Notes: generated by a model not told the origin, from the sequence alone. Numbered from the stretch's first letter, positions 35,850-46,389 are shown. The stretch: DNA of 64,000 nucleotides from Lysinibacillus fusiformis (GCF_007362955.1 NZ_CP041696.1:4402001-4466000); one strand, 5' to 3'. Made by a program: numbers and translations.

Positions 35850-37007
35850 TTATTCTTCAATTGTTTCACTAAAAGTTTTTCTACCAGGACTAACTTTATT
35901 TACATGAACGTTTATTTTGCTAATTGAATCTTCAGTCAAGGGTACTTTGCCATCACTCTCTAGATTTTTCCATACTTTTACGTTTTCTCGATATAGTTGT
36001 TCGGATAACCGATAAATGTCAACATCCAATTTTAATCCCTTTTCATAGGATGTTTTTATTTCTTTTTTTACCCCCTCAATAATATTTTTTCTTATCTCAT
36101 TAGAAGTTACTTTCCCTTTAAAACCATTAACTGTAGCATTAAATGTTACTGCTATTTCAAATTTAACGTCATTGTTTTTTACAATTGGTTTAACGTCTAG
36201 ATTTATTTTTTCTAAATCTACTGTTAAGTAATCCCTTTCACTACTTTCGATTTTAAAGGTTATTGCTCCTTGGCTCTTTTTATTTTGCATCCATTGCAAA
36301 CCTCTTGCAGCATCATCCTTGATAAAACCTTTAAAACCATCTTTTGAAAGCACCCCTATACCTGTCAATGCAGTTTCCTCATAGAATCGGTCTGTTGTCT
36401 GCCATTTTTTGTTAATAGTCACTAATGGAATACTGACTTCATGGCTTGGTTCATTTAACCCGATAATTAAATTTCGTAAATTAATGGGCTTAATAAATGA
36501 CTCTTGTGCACCTAAATTGAGTGGGTTACTCAGTTTCGATGCTGTAAGAGATTTTTTTATGATCGGTGTGATTAAAAGAATCTCTTCAATAGGATCCTGT
36601 GTGCAATAAGTCCAAATTTGATATCTTGTTTCCCGATGACGTAAAAAACTGTCGATTATAGGTACAGCATGTTCACTTTTCATAGCCTCCTCAGACAAAA
36701 TAAAATAGGTCATATGTCCCCAAAATACTTTTTGATCGATGGAACGATATAATTTGAAAAATGCCTCTTCCATAGTTTTCCCTTTTGCACGTCCCACTTC
36801 AGCCTGCGTTGAAGAGGGATTAGGTTGCTCAGATTTAGCGATGGTTGCAAAGTCGATAATTTGCATGAATACCTCATATTGATCGTCCTTGAAATCAATA
36901 CCGATTCCAAGAATGTAATACATTCTTTGGGGTTCGTTAACATCCCAACAAGCAGATAGTAGTAATGTTACGCTTAAACTTACTATTATTGAAATTTTTT
37001 TCTTCAC
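35850..37007 (-). CDS. Spore germination lipoprotein, Ger(x)C family (orphan)
   Basis: This 385-residue lipoprotein has a signal peptide and lipobox (LLLSAC, Cys20), followed by WDVNEP as in GerAC/GerBC/GerKC. The three-domain C-subunit pattern continues, with GHMTYFILSEEA, SFLRHRETRYQIW, TALTGIGVLSKDGF and a C-terminal SEQLYRENVKVWKN segment. C subunits sit on the outer face of the spore inner membrane with A and B subunits and are needed for response to germinants. No A or B gene is next to it in this window, which is unusual. Confidence 0.9.
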   Translation of the reverse strand: MKKKISIIVSLSVTLLLSACWDVNEPQRMYYILGIGIDFKDDQYEVFMQIIDFATIAKSEQPNPSSTQAEVGRAKGKTMEEAFFKLYRSIDQKVFWGHMTYFILSEEAMKSEHAVPIIDSFLRHRETRYQIWTYCTQDPIEEILLITPIIKKSLTASKLSNPLNLGAQESFIKPINLRNLIIGLNEPSHEVSIPLVTINKKWQTTDRFYEETALTGIGVLSKDGFKGFIKDDAARGLQWMQNKKSQGAITFKIESSERDYLTVDLEKINLDVKPIVKNNDVKFEIAVTFNATVNGFKGKVTSNEIRKNIIEGVKKEIKTSYEKGLKLDVDIYRLSEQLYRENVKVWKNLESDGKVPLTEDSISKINVHVNKVSPGRKTFSETIEE

Positions 37008-38030
37008 TATTTATCCCTACTTTTTGATGTGCGTGTATAAAACTAAAACTTAGAGAAACCGGGACTTTATTGAAATCTGCACAGATTTTATGACGATAAT
37101 CGAGAGAAACCCTCTAATGCTAATTCATACATTTTAGTTTAGACAAAATGTGAGATGGTTATAAGCTGTGACAACTTATCTTTTCCTTGCGTGATAGAGG
37201 GGCGATTAAATAGGCTACAATAATGTTGCCTGAGCATATTGAGCGGATTAGAGAACGGTAATAAGAGGATTTTACTGAGGCACCGTGTGAACTTACAGAA
37301 CGGAACTAGAAGAACTTCAGCAAACAGATAGACCAAGCATTGAATTACTTTAGTATGGGATCTCCAAGTACTCCTATAACAGGTGGAGGCTAAATCTACA
37401 CGTGCATTTGTAGCCTGAAGATGTTACTGCCAACAGGAGCACGATAGATGTAATTATAGTTGATCCAAATAAGTTTGGGTCTGGAAATACAGTAAACAAT
37501 TGCATTTTTTTATTTATGTACACAATTTTCCATGCTTTCATCTTTATACGATGTAGTGAAAGGGAAGGGCTGTTTACTTCATTTATTACAATTAATATTG
37601 GAGCTATCGTCAGCTAAACGTTGCAATCCGAATTATCTTGCACTACCAGTATATTCGTAATTGGCAACATTTCTTAAATTTTATAAAAATACAATGGAAG
37701 CCATATCCAATCGGGTGTGGCTTTATGTATTACCTCTGTTAAATAAAAGGGGCATAGGTGTCAGGTACAAGTTCTGTTGGTATCTCTTATAATATATGGC
37801 CATAAGTCTTCATCCTTACATATAATCAGCTCAGTGATTTGTATAAGCTTGCATTAACCATTCAACATAAAATGTATAAAGTTAGAATTGCAGGAATTAT
37901 ATGTTTTTTTAGTGATTGTATAGTAACATAGTTATTGTGTTCGGAATGTGTGATTGTTCACTCGGTATTTTAACAACAAATTTATTGAGAAATCAAAAAA
38001 GACATTAAAGAGGAAAGATGGGGGATAGAC
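37008..38030. other. One-kilobase decayed stretch upstream of the GNAT gene
   Basis: No intact gene is visible. Protein-like fragments on the + strand include YRTELEELQQ, then after a frame change IDQALNYFSMGSPSTPITGG with a stop at about 37391. They look like the mutated end of a lost gene. A terminator-like hairpin lies at 37683-37727. The 200 bp before the GNAT start are AT-rich and should contain its promoter. Confidence 0.4.
37683..37727 (+). terminator. Terminator-like hairpin, near-identical to that at 38903
   Basis: AATACAATGGAAGCCATATCC, AATC loop, GGGTGTGGCTTT. The stem AGCCATATCC with GGGTGTGGCT has a mismatch. The same sequence context recurs after the GNAT gene. What it once terminated is no longer recognisable. 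Confidence 0.55.
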
Positions 38031-38810
38031 ATGGAAAAAGAAGCGCTTATTTCAATGTTTCATAAAGAGCTACGGCAAAATGCAGAGGTAGAGGGTTACA
38101 AAAGAGAAGCAACAGAAGATGTTGTGCGTCACATATCCCAGTTTGGTGAGAAGAGTTTTATTATTGCGTCTAACTTAACCGATGTTAATGTAGAAAAAGT
38201 TATTGAACAAGAAGTTAACTATTTTCAAAAGCTGAATCAGCCTTTTGAATGGAAAGTATACAGTTATGATAAGCCGGAAAATTTAAAGGAGCGGCTTGCC
38301 CAGCAAGGCTTTAAAATCGAAGATCCGGAAGCGGTGATGGTTTTAAAATTGGAACCACAGCATGCGCTACTATCGGAGACAACACCGCTCCATTTGCAGG
38401 AAATAACGGATGAACAAGGTATTCAAGATATTGTTAAACTAGAAGATACTATTTGGCATGATTCACATCTAGAAATGGGAAACAGACTATGGCGTGTCAA
38501 ACAAACTATACCTGAAGCACTGCACCTTTATGGTGTTTATGAAGATGATCAGCTTGTTAGTACGGCATGGATGTATACTGAAAAAAAGTCATCCTTTGTC
38601 AGTTTATGGGGCGGTTCAACATTGCCTGACTACCGAGGAAGGGGCTATTATTCGGCACTTCTAGCAGCAAGGGCAAAAAAAGCTTTTGAGAAAGGATATA
38701 CCTATCTTACTGTCGATGCGAGTCCGATGAGTAGACCCATTCTTGAAAAATTTGGTTTTTGTTGTCTTGCTTATGCATATCCCTGCGATTCGCCATCGAG
38801 TATAAGATAA
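38031..38810 (+). CDS. GNAT-family N-acetyltransferase
   Basis: This 259-residue protein has a GNAT domain in its C-terminal half (residues 120-255). The acetyl-CoA loop is DYRGRGYYSALLAARAKKA, with LTVDASPMSRPILEKFGF following as strand 5 and helix 4. The N-terminal 115 residues may be a second, degenerate GNAT-like half. GGGGGA precedes the start. The acceptor substrate is unknown. The gene lies alone between two copies of the same terminator. Confidence 0.85.
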   Translation: MEKEALISMFHKELRQNAEVEGYKREATEDVVRHISQFGEKSFIIASNLTDVNVEKVIEQEVNYFQKLNQPFEWKVYSYDKPENLKERLAQQGFKIEDPEAVMVLKLEPQHALLSETTPLHLQEITDEQGIQDIVKLEDTIWHDSHLEMGNRLWRVKQTIPEALHLYGVYEDDQLVSTAWMYTEKKSSFVSLWGGSTLPDYRGRGYYSALLAARAKKAFEKGYTYLTVDASPMSRPILEKFGFCCLAYAYPCDSPSSIR

Positions 38811-39189
38811 CTATTATTGTTTGACTTACAAGAAGGAGACTTTATTGCTGAAACGCTTTATTACAGAAACATTACTTCACAGTATCCACCTCTTACTATA
38901 TAAATACAATGAAAGTCACATCCAATCGGGTGTGGTTTTTATTTTGCCTTTAGGTGGTAGCGAAATGTATTAGGAGTAATCAAAAAGTTTATAGATAGTC
39001 AATTTGTAACAGCGAAGCTTACTAAATTCAAGTGGAAGAGTTTAGATTACATTACAAAGTGCTTTTTGCGAAGGATTCCACTTTGCGGTAAGAACCGACT
39101 TTTGAAGCAAAAGGAATCTGAGGTTTGAAATTGTTTTCATTCCTAGAATATGTTTTACTAGTAGTGAATTGGAAAAGGAAAGGTTTTAA
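38811..39189. other. Intergenic stretch with duplicated terminator and coding scraps
   Basis: A terminator-like hairpin at 38903-38943 (CACATCC-AATC-GGGTGTGG, then TTTTTATTTT) repeats the one at 37683. A frame of about 41 codons from TTG 38845, after AAGGAG, runs through this hairpin and is doubtful. Near 39050-39125 a start-less tail (FLRRIPLCGKNRLLKQKESE) looks like another fragment. Confidence 0.4.
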
Positions 39190-40377
39190 TTGTGTATGAA
39201 AAACAAACAATGGACAATTTCAATGGTGATGGTAGTTATCAGTATTTTTCTTGTGGCGCTTAATATGCGACCTGCTGTAACAGCTATTGGGCCACTTTTT
39301 ACTATATTGATGGAATCACTTCAAGTATCAAATACGCAGATGAGTCTATTAACATCCATTCCAGTGTTTTGTATGGGGCTTTTTGCAATAGTTGCTGTTC
39401 CGCTGCAACGAAAGCTTGGTACGAAGACGGCCATCATGCTACTTGTCATGATCGTCGCATTCGCAAATGGCTTACGGTTTCTAAAGGAAAGCTATCTACT
39501 GCTTGTAGTCACCAGCTTCGCGGCTGGTTTTGCCATTGCGATTATCGGGCCGATTCTAAATGCCTATATCAAGGAGAAATTCCCAAATCGCTTTGCTACA
39601 GTCGTTGGTGTTTATTCTTTCGGAATTGGAACGGGCGCCACATTGAGTGCGTCATTGACCGTGTCATTTTATCATCGTTTTAATCAAAACTGGACGGTTG
39701 CACTCGGTAGTTGGGCAGTACTTGCAGTTGTTGCACTCGTTGTCTGGTCGGTCGTTGTTCGAAAGGAACAGGACAATACACAGATTCAAGGTGAGATTGC
39801 ACAAGGAGCGGCACGAAATCCCTGGAAAAATCGTCGTGCATGGACAATTTTAGTTTATTTTGGTTTACAAACTTCATTATTTTTTTCGATGATGTCATGG
39901 CTTTCGCCAATGCTACAGGATAAAGGTTTTTCACTTGTTGCAGCAAGCTCACTTTTAACATGTCTATCCATTGTACAAATGATAGGCAATATTGTTATTC
40001 CGATGCTTATGGAGAAGTGGCCAAACCGTATCACATGGCTTCTTGCATTAGGTACTCTTGGTATCATAGGCTTTATATTATTATGGGTAGGCGCAGGCCC
40101 AATATTATGGATAGCAGTACTCATGATTGGTATCGTGTTAAGTGGTTTATTTCCAATCGGCTTATTACTACCTCTTGATGAAGCACGCAATCATATAGAA
40201 GCAAACAGTTGGTCTTCAATGGTGTTATCAGGGGGCTTTATGATGAGCTCAATTATTCCCATAGTAATTGGCTATTGTTATGATGTGACAGGTAATCATA
40301 CATTTACGTATGTTATTTTTATCGCATTGACGCTTGGTATTATTGGGACAACATTTATGTTAAAGAAAAATAATTAA
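39190..40377 (+). CDS. MFS transporter, CynX/NimT-like
   Basis: This 395-residue permease has 12 predicted helices. The N-terminal motif ALNMRPAVTAIGPLF is characteristic of the cyanate/nitroimidazole transporter group (CynX, YeaN). The loop between helices 2 and 3 has PLQRKLGTKTAI. The substrate is unknown, and neither cyanase nor any other cyanate gene is nearby. The start is TTG at 39190 (GGAAAGG upstream) or ATG at 39196. A terminator follows. Confidence 0.82.
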   Translation: MCMKNKQWTISMVMVVISIFLVALNMRPAVTAIGPLFTILMESLQVSNTQMSLLTSIPVFCMGLFAIVAVPLQRKLGTKTAIMLLVMIVAFANGLRFLKESYLLLVVTSFAAGFAIAIIGPILNAYIKEKFPNRFATVVGVYSFGIGTGATLSASLTVSFYHRFNQNWTVALGSWAVLAVVALVVWSVVVRKEQDNTQIQGEIAQGAARNPWKNRRAWTILVYFGLQTSLFFSMMSWLSPMLQDKGFSLVAASSLLTCLSIVQMIGNIVIPMLMEKWPNRITWLLALGTLGIIGFILLWVGAGPILWIAVLMIGIVLSGLFPIGLLLPLDEARNHIEANSWSSMVLSGGFMMSSIIPIVIGYCYDVTGNHTFTYVIFIALTLGIIGTTFMLKKNN

Positions 40378-40378
40378 G

Positions 40379-40410
40379 AGACATGCTGCACATAAGTAGC
40401 ATGTCTTTTC
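40379..40410 (+). terminator. Terminator of the MFS gene
   Basis: AGACATGCT pairs with AGCATGTCT, followed by TTTCTT. Confidence 0.85.
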
Positions 40411-40531
40411 TTACCAATAAAGCAACTTCTATGGGTAAATGTACACGAAATCGGATTGCTAAATAGAAGTTTTCTAGGTGTTTAGATAGAGGTGTTTGGA
40501 AAGTAGTATAAACGTTGAAAGTTATAACCTC

Positions 40532-40580
40532 GATAATATTATTATGTAAACTTGAAACGTGAGAAAACCTTGTTTATGAT
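40532..40580 (+). promoter_or_regulatory. dif-like half site (copy 3 of 3) abutting a promoter
   Basis: ATAATATTATTATGTAAACT (40533-40552) runs directly into TTGAAA (40552-40557), which with TATGAT (40575-40580, 17-bp spacing) forms the promoter of the lipoprotein/recQ operon. A protein bound to the site would overlap RNA polymerase. Confidence 0.5.
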
Positions 40581-40622
40581 AGAAAAGAAGAAAGATGTTT
40601 AATAGAAAGTTTTGGTGAACGT

Positions 40623-41726
40623 ATGCGAAAAAAGATGCTCATACTCGGAGCGGCAAGTCTGCTTTTAACAGGCTGTGGTGATCATTCGGTTGCTGAGATG
40701 TTTCAATCAGAAAAGGCAGAGATGAAAACGGAAAAGCCAGCGAGTAATTCGGAACAAAAGATTGTACCAGAGGTAAAAGTCATTGGGGAGAACGGGATCG
40801 GTGCAGGTATTATTGTGAAAAAGGAGCCAACAATGCTCTATATTGTTACAAATGGTGCCCTTGTCGCTTCGAAGCCCGCCGCTCTCGTACAATTTAGTAA
40901 TGAAAAACTTGTTGCTGCGGATGTTTACTATATGTCTACTGCCCATAACATCGCCATTTTACAAGTTAAATACAAAGCTTCGGTAAATGTCCCTGTTGTC
41001 TACAATGGTGAATTAGATAGGCTAGCTGTTTACGTGGACGGCTTACCGCACACAATCAATAAATATAGCGATAAAGTAGCAGCCTATTATGTGGATGCGG
41101 ATGAAGAATTACCACTCGGGAGCCCAGTGATGGAGGCAGAGAATGGCGAAATTGTGGGTATTTATTTTAATCGGCAACACGAAGGTGTTTCCCAACCATA
41201 CATACTGCCATTTAGAGATATCGTGCAGTTATTAGATGAATGGATTGCAAAGGGTATGAAGCCAAAGGATCGTTTATCACAATCCAAGAACTTATATGCC
41301 TATATTGAAGAAGGGGATAAAGAGGCTGTCAAACATGCAGTTGATAAGTACGGTAAGAATGTTTTTGCCTACAATTCTGACGAAGTGAAAATCTTTATAG
41401 ATACATTTCATGAGCATTTAAAAGCTGCCGTCTCAATCGATGATGCAAGCGTGATGAAAAATTTAACCGGCGCAGAGGATTTGCAAAGTACTTTGGATGG
41501 TATGGTGGCTTACTATGCATCAAAAAATGCAAAAATCCACTTCTCCAATACGACCATTAAAAGTATGGACTTAGTAGGGCAAAATATTGTTGTACGTGCA
41601 AAAACAGAGTATGTGCTGACAAATTCCGCGGGTCAGGAGGCACTTGCCAACTCCCTGATGAGATATGAAATTTTCAAAAATGAACAGGGCGAATATAAGC
41701 TTATTCGCCTTACTGCTGAGGAGTGA
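40623..41726 (+). CDS. Lipoprotein with degenerate trypsin-like domain (pseudo-protease)
   Basis: This 367-residue lipoprotein has a signal peptide ending LLLTGC (Cys18). Residues 50-205 follow the HtrA protease pattern, but the catalytic positions are altered. YIVTNGALV replaces TNAHVV (His lost), AHNIAILQV replaces D-x-D-LALLQV (Asp lost), and [20 protein letters not shown] keeps only the GSPV of GNSGSPV. It is therefore probably a non-catalytic binding protein. Residues 230-367 form a second, helical then beta domain I do not recognise. It lies directly upstream of recQ on the same strand and probably shares a transcript. Confidence 0.75.
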   Translation: MRKKMLILGAASLLLTGCGDHSVAEMFQSEKAEMKTEKPASNSEQKIVPEVKVIGENGIGAGIIVKKEPTMLYIVTNGALVASKPAALVQFSNEKLVAADVYYMSTAHNIAILQVKYKASVNVPVVYNGELDRLAVYVDGLPHTINKYSDKVAAYYVDADEELPLGSPVMEAENGEIVGIYFNRQHEGVSQPYILPFRDIVQLLDEWIAKGMKPKDRLSQSKNLYAYIEEGDKEAVKHAVDKYGKNVFAYNSDEVKIFIDTFHEHLKAAVSIDDASVMKNLTGAEDLQSTLDGMVAYYASKNAKIHFSNTTIKSMDLVGQNIVVRAKTEYVLTNSAGQEALANSLMRYEIFKNEQGEYKLIRLTAEE

Positions 41727-41734
41727 GTAATACA

Positions 41735-43495
41735 ATGGAGCAAGCAAAACAAATGTTACAACACCACTTTGGCTACGATTCATTTCGCATCGGACAGGCT
41801 CAAATTATAGAGCAGGCCCTAAGTGGTCAGTCAAGTCTTTGCGTTATGCCAACAGGCGGTGGGAAATCCATTTGCTATCAAATACCTGCCCTTATGTTAG
41901 AGGGGATTACGATTGTCATTTCACCGTTAATTTCGCTTATGCAAGATCAGGTAGAATCGTTACGTGCTGCAAATATTCCTGCTGCTTATATTAATAGTAC
42001 GTTATCCGCTCAAGAAGTGGATGAAACGATGCAGCTAGCGAGTGCAGGTTATTTAAAGTTGCTCTATATTGCACCGGAGCGACTAGAGAGTACATCGTTT
42101 TTACAGGCACTCTCTCATTTCAATGTTCCTCTACTTGCTGTTGATGAGGCACACTGTATATCGCAGTGGGGCCATGATTTTCGACCAAGTTATCGTGCCA
42201 TTCAAAAATTATTTACATTGTGGCCACAAAAGCCGACTGTTTTAGCACTTACTGCTACAGCGACACCTGCTGTGTGTGAGGATATCCGACAGTTATTAGA
42301 TATTGATGAGTATGCGACAGTCATTACTGGGTTTGCACGTGAAAATTTGTCTTTTTCAGTGCTAATTGGTGAAAACAAAGAGCGTTATATTAAAAATTAT
42401 CTAGAAAAAAACAAAAATGAAGTTGGCATTATTTATGCGGCGACCAGAAAAGCGGTAGATGGGTTGTATGAGCTGTTATCTCGCTTTGGCGTATCTGTTG
42501 CAAAATATCATGCGGGCTTACCTGAGGACATGCGTACATCTGAGCAAGAACGCTTTTTAAAGGATGAGGCACGAATCATGGTCGCCACCAATGCGTTTGG
42601 TATGGGGATCGATAAAAGTAATGTACGTTTTGTTATACATTATCAAATGCCGCGTAATATGGAGAGCTATTATCAGGAAGCGGGTCGTGCAGGCCGTGAT
42701 GGTTTGCCAAGTGCTTGTATGCTGCTTTATGCATCTGGAGATGTACAGACACAGCGTTTCCTAATCGAGCAAACACAGGATGAAACACGCATTGCGCAAG
42801 AATTAGCAAAACTACAAATTATGGTGGATTATTGTCACACAGAAGGTTGTTTGCAAAATGCTATTTTAACATACTTTGGAGACGAAGCAGGGGAGCCGTG
42901 TGGTCGTTGCAGTAATTGTAATGATGGACGTGAGGTCAAGGATGTAACGCTCGAAGCGCAAAAGGTCTTAGCTTGTGTAGTACGGATGGGACAAAAATAT
43001 GGCAAAACAATGGTGGCACAAGTATTAATTGGCTCTAAAAACCAAAAAGTCTTGGAATTTGGCTTTACTAGGCTTTCGACATATGGCATCTTAAAAGGCC
43101 ATTCTTCCAAGGAAGTATCGAACTTTATTGAGTTTTTAATTGCAGAGGGATTACTCGCTGTGAAACATGGTACGTTCCCGACGATTTATGTTTCTGAAGA
43201 TGGTAAGGCTGTGCTTCTTGGAGAACATCAGGTAATGCGCAAGGAAGCAGTCACTGTACGTAAGCTTGCAGAGAATGATCCATTGTTTGAGCATTTACGC
43301 TTATTGAGAAAAGGGATTGCTGATGAGGAAAGTGTTCCGCCGTTCGTTGTGTTCTCTGATAAAACATTGCGGGAGTTATGTGACCAAAAGCCAGCAGAGC
43401 TAGAAGGGCTTCGCAATGTGAGTGGTATTGGGGAAGTGAAATTTGAGAAATATGGCAAGCGTTTCTTCGATGCACTACATGCTTTTACGGAATAA
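41735..43495 (+). CDS. recQ: ATP-dependent DNA helicase RecQ
   Basis: This is a 586-residue helicase. Motif I is [12 protein letters not shown], motif [19 protein letters not shown], and motif [14 protein letters not shown]. The zinc-binding module has its Cys residues (CHTEGC and CGRCSNC), followed by the winged-helix RQC region and a C-terminal HRDC domain (residues about 510-586, ending [16 protein letters not shown]). It unwinds DNA 3' to 5' in repair and fork restart. The ATG at 41735 is chosen over an upstream GTG (41723) that overlaps the ribosome site. Confidence 0.93.
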   Translation: MEQAKQMLQHHFGYDSFRIGQAQIIEQALSGQSSLCVMPTGGGKSICYQIPALMLEGITIVISPLISLMQDQVESLRAANIPAAYINSTLSAQEVDETMQLASAGYLKLLYIAPERLESTSFLQALSHFNVPLLAVDEAHCISQWGHDFRPSYRAIQKLFTLWPQKPTVLALTATATPAVCEDIRQLLDIDEYATVITGFARENLSFSVLIGENKERYIKNYLEKNKNEVGIIYAATRKAVDGLYELLSRFGVSVAKYHAGLPEDMRTSEQERFLKDEARIMVATNAFGMGIDKSNVRFVIHYQMPRNMESYYQEAGRAGRDGLPSACMLLYASGDVQTQRFLIEQTQDETRIAQELAKLQIMVDYCHTEGCLQNAILTYFGDEAGEPCGRCSNCNDGREVKDVTLEAQKVLACVVRMGQKYGKTMVAQVLIGSKNQKVLEFGFTRLSTYGILKGHSSKEVSNFIEFLIAEGLLAVKHGTFPTIYVSEDGKAVLLGEHQVMRKEAVTVRKLAENDPLFEHLRLLRKGIADEESVPPFVVFSDKTLRELCDQKPAELEGLRNVSGIGEVKFEKYGKRFFDALHAFTE

Positions 43496-43706
43496 AGGGA
43501 TGAATTCGCTTATTTCCAATACATGCAACTTCAAGAAAAAGGTATACGAATAGTGTTAAAGATTTTTAAGTTGCATCTGCGACATGTTCAAGATTGCAAC
43601 TAAATAAAAATTAACGCTAAATTCACCAGAAGCTGGAGGCTCTAATTGTTTGGAGGCAGCCAGCTTTCTGTTTATATGAAAATCTAATTTTCTTCCGGAA
43701 CATAGT

Positions 43707-44412
43707 CTACAGTTCTTGAAGCTGTTTTTTTACCTGTATGTTACATAATGCTCCGTGATAACAAATTACAGATTCGATATCAAAGTTCAAGAATTTTTTC
43801 AACGAGAGGCGTGCAGTGTTCATATCTAACGTTGTTTCTGGAACTGGAGCTTTTAAGAAACCGCCAGAACATATCATGGCATCTCCCGCAACGAGCGTTT
43901 TACTCCGCTTTAAATATAAACTAATATGACCGTGTGTGTGTCCTGGTGTATGGATAACTTCAATCCCCCGAAATACGGTAGTTTTTGTCCATCTTCTAAG
44001 GTTTTATCAATTTTTGCTTTGGGAGATTCTTATATAATGTTTGTAATGTATGAGGGAGAGTTTCCCACGCTTCTTCGCTTATACGGTTTGGATCTGTTTT
44101 AATCAATGGAAGAGTTCCCTCAATGTAAGGTTTGTCCAATTCGTGCGCATAAACTTCCATTTGATTAGTAGATTCTTTGCGTATTTCAGGTAGACCCCCT
44201 ATATGGTCCAAATCTTGATGCGTAAGAATGACAGCTTTTAGTTTATCAAAAGAAACTTCTGCTTCACTCATGGCCTCTTGTATAAGTTTTACATGAACTG
44301 GCATACCAGTATCAATCAGAACGGCTAAATTCTCATCCCATAAAAGCGTAGGATTTATTTCAAATCCTTGAATTTGTAGCTGAAGCATTGCGACACCATC
44401 GGCAATTATCAT
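43707..44412 (-). pseudogene. Metallo-beta-lactamase-fold hydrolase, frameshifted twice
   Basis: The N-terminal frame (44412 to 43996) contains HQDLDHIGG, the HxDxDH metal motif of glyoxalase II-like MBL proteins, and stops early. The rest follows in other frames: KTLEDGQKLPYFGG (about 44000-43965), then IEVIHTPGHTHGHISLYL, VAGDAMICSGGFLKAP and ICYHGALCNIQVKKQLQEL to TAG at 43707. Two single-base shifts, near 44010 and 43968, break it. The third and later metal ligands are in the displaced part, so it should be non-functional unless these are sequencing errors. Confidence 0.78.
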
Positions 44413-44592
44413 TGAATCTTCCCCGAAAATGAAAGTAGTCTAACAGTTTCATTTTTAGCATAATTTTAAATGGAGGTCAAAATAAAATATTTAATTATAA
44501 CACAAATAAATATTTTTGTCAATATATCTATATTGGTATGTTGAGCTGATTATTGTATTTGCTGAGCTTGACGAGTGGGTCTTAGGACAAAT

Positions 44593-44625
44593 AAAAAGAA
44601 TCCATTTTCAAAATGAATTCTTTTT
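44593..44625 (-). terminator. Terminator of msrA
   Basis: AAAAAGAATCCATTTT (44593-44608) and AAAATGAATTCTTTTT (44610-44625) form a nearly perfect palindrome with A/T tracts on both sides. Confidence 0.7.
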
Positions 44626-44679
44626 CAGTAGATGTAAGACAGGGTTTTATCAATGATGGTATTTATTGCACATATGGCT

Positions 44680-45201
44680 TTATTTCTCCCAATGTTGCGC
44701 GATAAATGTATCACGTCCTGAGGTAGTACGATCCTGCTTATAATGTTCAGGTTCTTTTTTATAGTAATCCTGATGGTAATCTTCCGCTGGATAGAAGTGT
44801 TGGGCATCCCGAATAATGGTTACAATAGGCTTATCAAAGCGACCACTTGTAGCAAGCTTTTCCTTCGATGCTTCCGCCATATGCTTTTGTTCTTCCGTAT
44901 AGGTAAAAATGGCTGTCGCATAAGAAGCACCACGGTCGTGGAATTGACCAAATGCATCGGTTGGATCAATTTGTATCCAGTAGATATCCAAAAGCTGTTC
45001 AAAGCTAAAAATCGCTGAATCAAATTCAATTTCGACCACTTCTAAATGGCCGGATGTGCCTTTTTTGACATCTTCATATGTAGGGTTTTCTACATGACCA
45101 CCCATATAGCCAGAAGTGACCTTATGTATACCATCCCACTCAACGAACGGTTTGACCATACACCAAAAACAACCGCCAGCAAATGTAGCTTTTTCAATCA
45201 T
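44680..45201 (-). CDS. msrA: Peptide methionine sulfoxide reductase A
   Basis: This 173-residue enzyme reduces the S-epimer of methionine sulfoxide. The active-site motif GGCFWC lies at residues 9-14 with the nucleophile Cys11. SGYMGGHVENPTYEDV and the GHLEVVEIEFD region are conserved. The electron source is thioredoxin. There is no adjacent msrB gene and no fusion. AAAGGA sits about 9 nt before the ATG at 45201, so this start is preferred over 45210. Confidence 0.94.
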   Translation of the reverse strand: MIEKATFAGGCFWCMVKPFVEWDGIHKVTSGYMGGHVENPTYEDVKKGTSGHLEVVEIEFDSAIFSFEQLLDIYWIQIDPTDAFGQFHDRGASYATAIFTYTEEQKHMAEASKEKLATSGRFDKPIVTIIRDAQHFYPAEDYHQDYYKKEPEHYKQDRTTSGRDTFIAQHWEK

Positions 45202-45374
45202 TACACTCATCCTTTCTTTCGTGAAAATAGTATAGCATTTTTTAGCTCATTACTGGTAATTTAGGTGTAGAATAACGGGTAGATAGGTTTTACGGGGTTA
45301 GAAATATAAAAAATGAAACTTTACGTACTTTCAATCGTTACAATAACTATAAAAAATAGAGGAGTTATGGAGTT

Positions 45375-46325
45375 ATGGAAGAGGAAGAATATACAAGACG
45401 CTCGCAACGTCCCAAAAAACGCCGGTTACGTAAAGGGCGAGCAATTTTTACGTTCTTAGTGCTTTGTGTCATTGTAATAGCTGTTTATTCGGTCATGCAA
45501 TATCGAAGCGGTTTACAATTAGCATCAGATACAAAAGTGGCACAAGAGGATTTTACTGGTGATCAAGTGCAAGGTGATATTGAAAATTATTTGTTATTAG
45601 GCGTTGATACACGTGGAGAAGAAAAATCACGTACAGATACAATGATGGTACTGTCTTGGAATAAGACAACGAATGATGTGAAACTTGTGTCATTTATGCG
45701 AGATATTTATGCGGATATACCTGGCTATCAGTCCTATAAATTAAACACAGCATACTATTTAGAGGGTGTCCAACTCTTAAAGGATACAATTAGCAATATG
45801 TTTGGATTACCAATTCACCATTATGCACTTGTCGATTTTAAAAATTTTGAATCACTCGTTGATATTTTAGCACCGGATGGTATTGAAATGGATGTAGAAA
45901 AGGATATGTCTGAAAAAATCGGCGTTACGCTTACGCAAGGTGTGCATAATTTAAACGGTCAGGAATTACTCGGTTATGCGCGATTCCGCCAAGATGCAGA
46001 AGGAGATTTCGGACGAGTGGCACGTCAACAGAAAGTAATTGAAGCATTGAAAAATGAAATATTAGCTCCTCGTAACATCCTGAATTTACCGAAATTCGTT
46101 GGTGCTGCGCAGGGCTATATAACAACCGATTATTCGTCAGCTGGTGAAATTCAGCAAGTACTGAAGATGGTATCGAAAGGGAAAGTATCGATTGAGAAAG
46201 CAACAGTGCCAATTGAAGGTAGTTATGATTTCCAAAACTTTAGCCACGCTGGCTCTGCCATCGTTATAGATCAAGAAAAAAACAAAGAATTTTTACGTAA
46301 ATTTTTAGGCATTTCTTTAGAGTGA
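45375..46325 (+). CDS. LytR-CpsA-Psr (LCP) family protein, TagU-like (second copy)
   Basis: This 316-residue membrane enzyme has a basic cytosolic start (KKRRLRKGR), one helix (residues 24-42) and an extracellular LCP domain with LLGVDTRGEEKSRTDTMMVL, VSFMRDIYADIP, KLNTAYYLEG and YARFRQDAEGDFGRVARQQK. It catalyses attachment of glycopolymers to the cell wall, as for the copy at 10326, from which it differs clearly. It is followed 64 nt later by a permease gene. Confidence 0.92.
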   Translation: MEEEEYTRRSQRPKKRRLRKGRAIFTFLVLCVIVIAVYSVMQYRSGLQLASDTKVAQEDFTGDQVQGDIENYLLLGVDTRGEEKSRTDTMMVLSWNKTTNDVKLVSFMRDIYADIPGYQSYKLNTAYYLEGVQLLKDTISNMFGLPIHHYALVDFKNFESLVDILAPDGIEMDVEKDMSEKIGVTLTQGVHNLNGQELLGYARFRQDAEGDFGRVARQQKVIEALKNEILAPRNILNLPKFVGAAQGYITTDYSSAGEIQQVLKMVSKGKVSIEKATVPIEGSYDFQNFSHAGSAIVIDQEKNKEFLRKFLGISLE

Positions 46326-46389
46326 TTTTTCGCAAAATCCAACATTATCCTGTAATATAAAGGGAGAGCAACTGGATTGGGGTGAGTAT

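Noticed and set aside
38845..38970. About 41-codon frame after the GNAT gene with AAGGAG upstream
   Set aside because: It runs straight through the duplicated terminator hairpin, and the matching region at 37683 has no such frame. I kept it only as a note.
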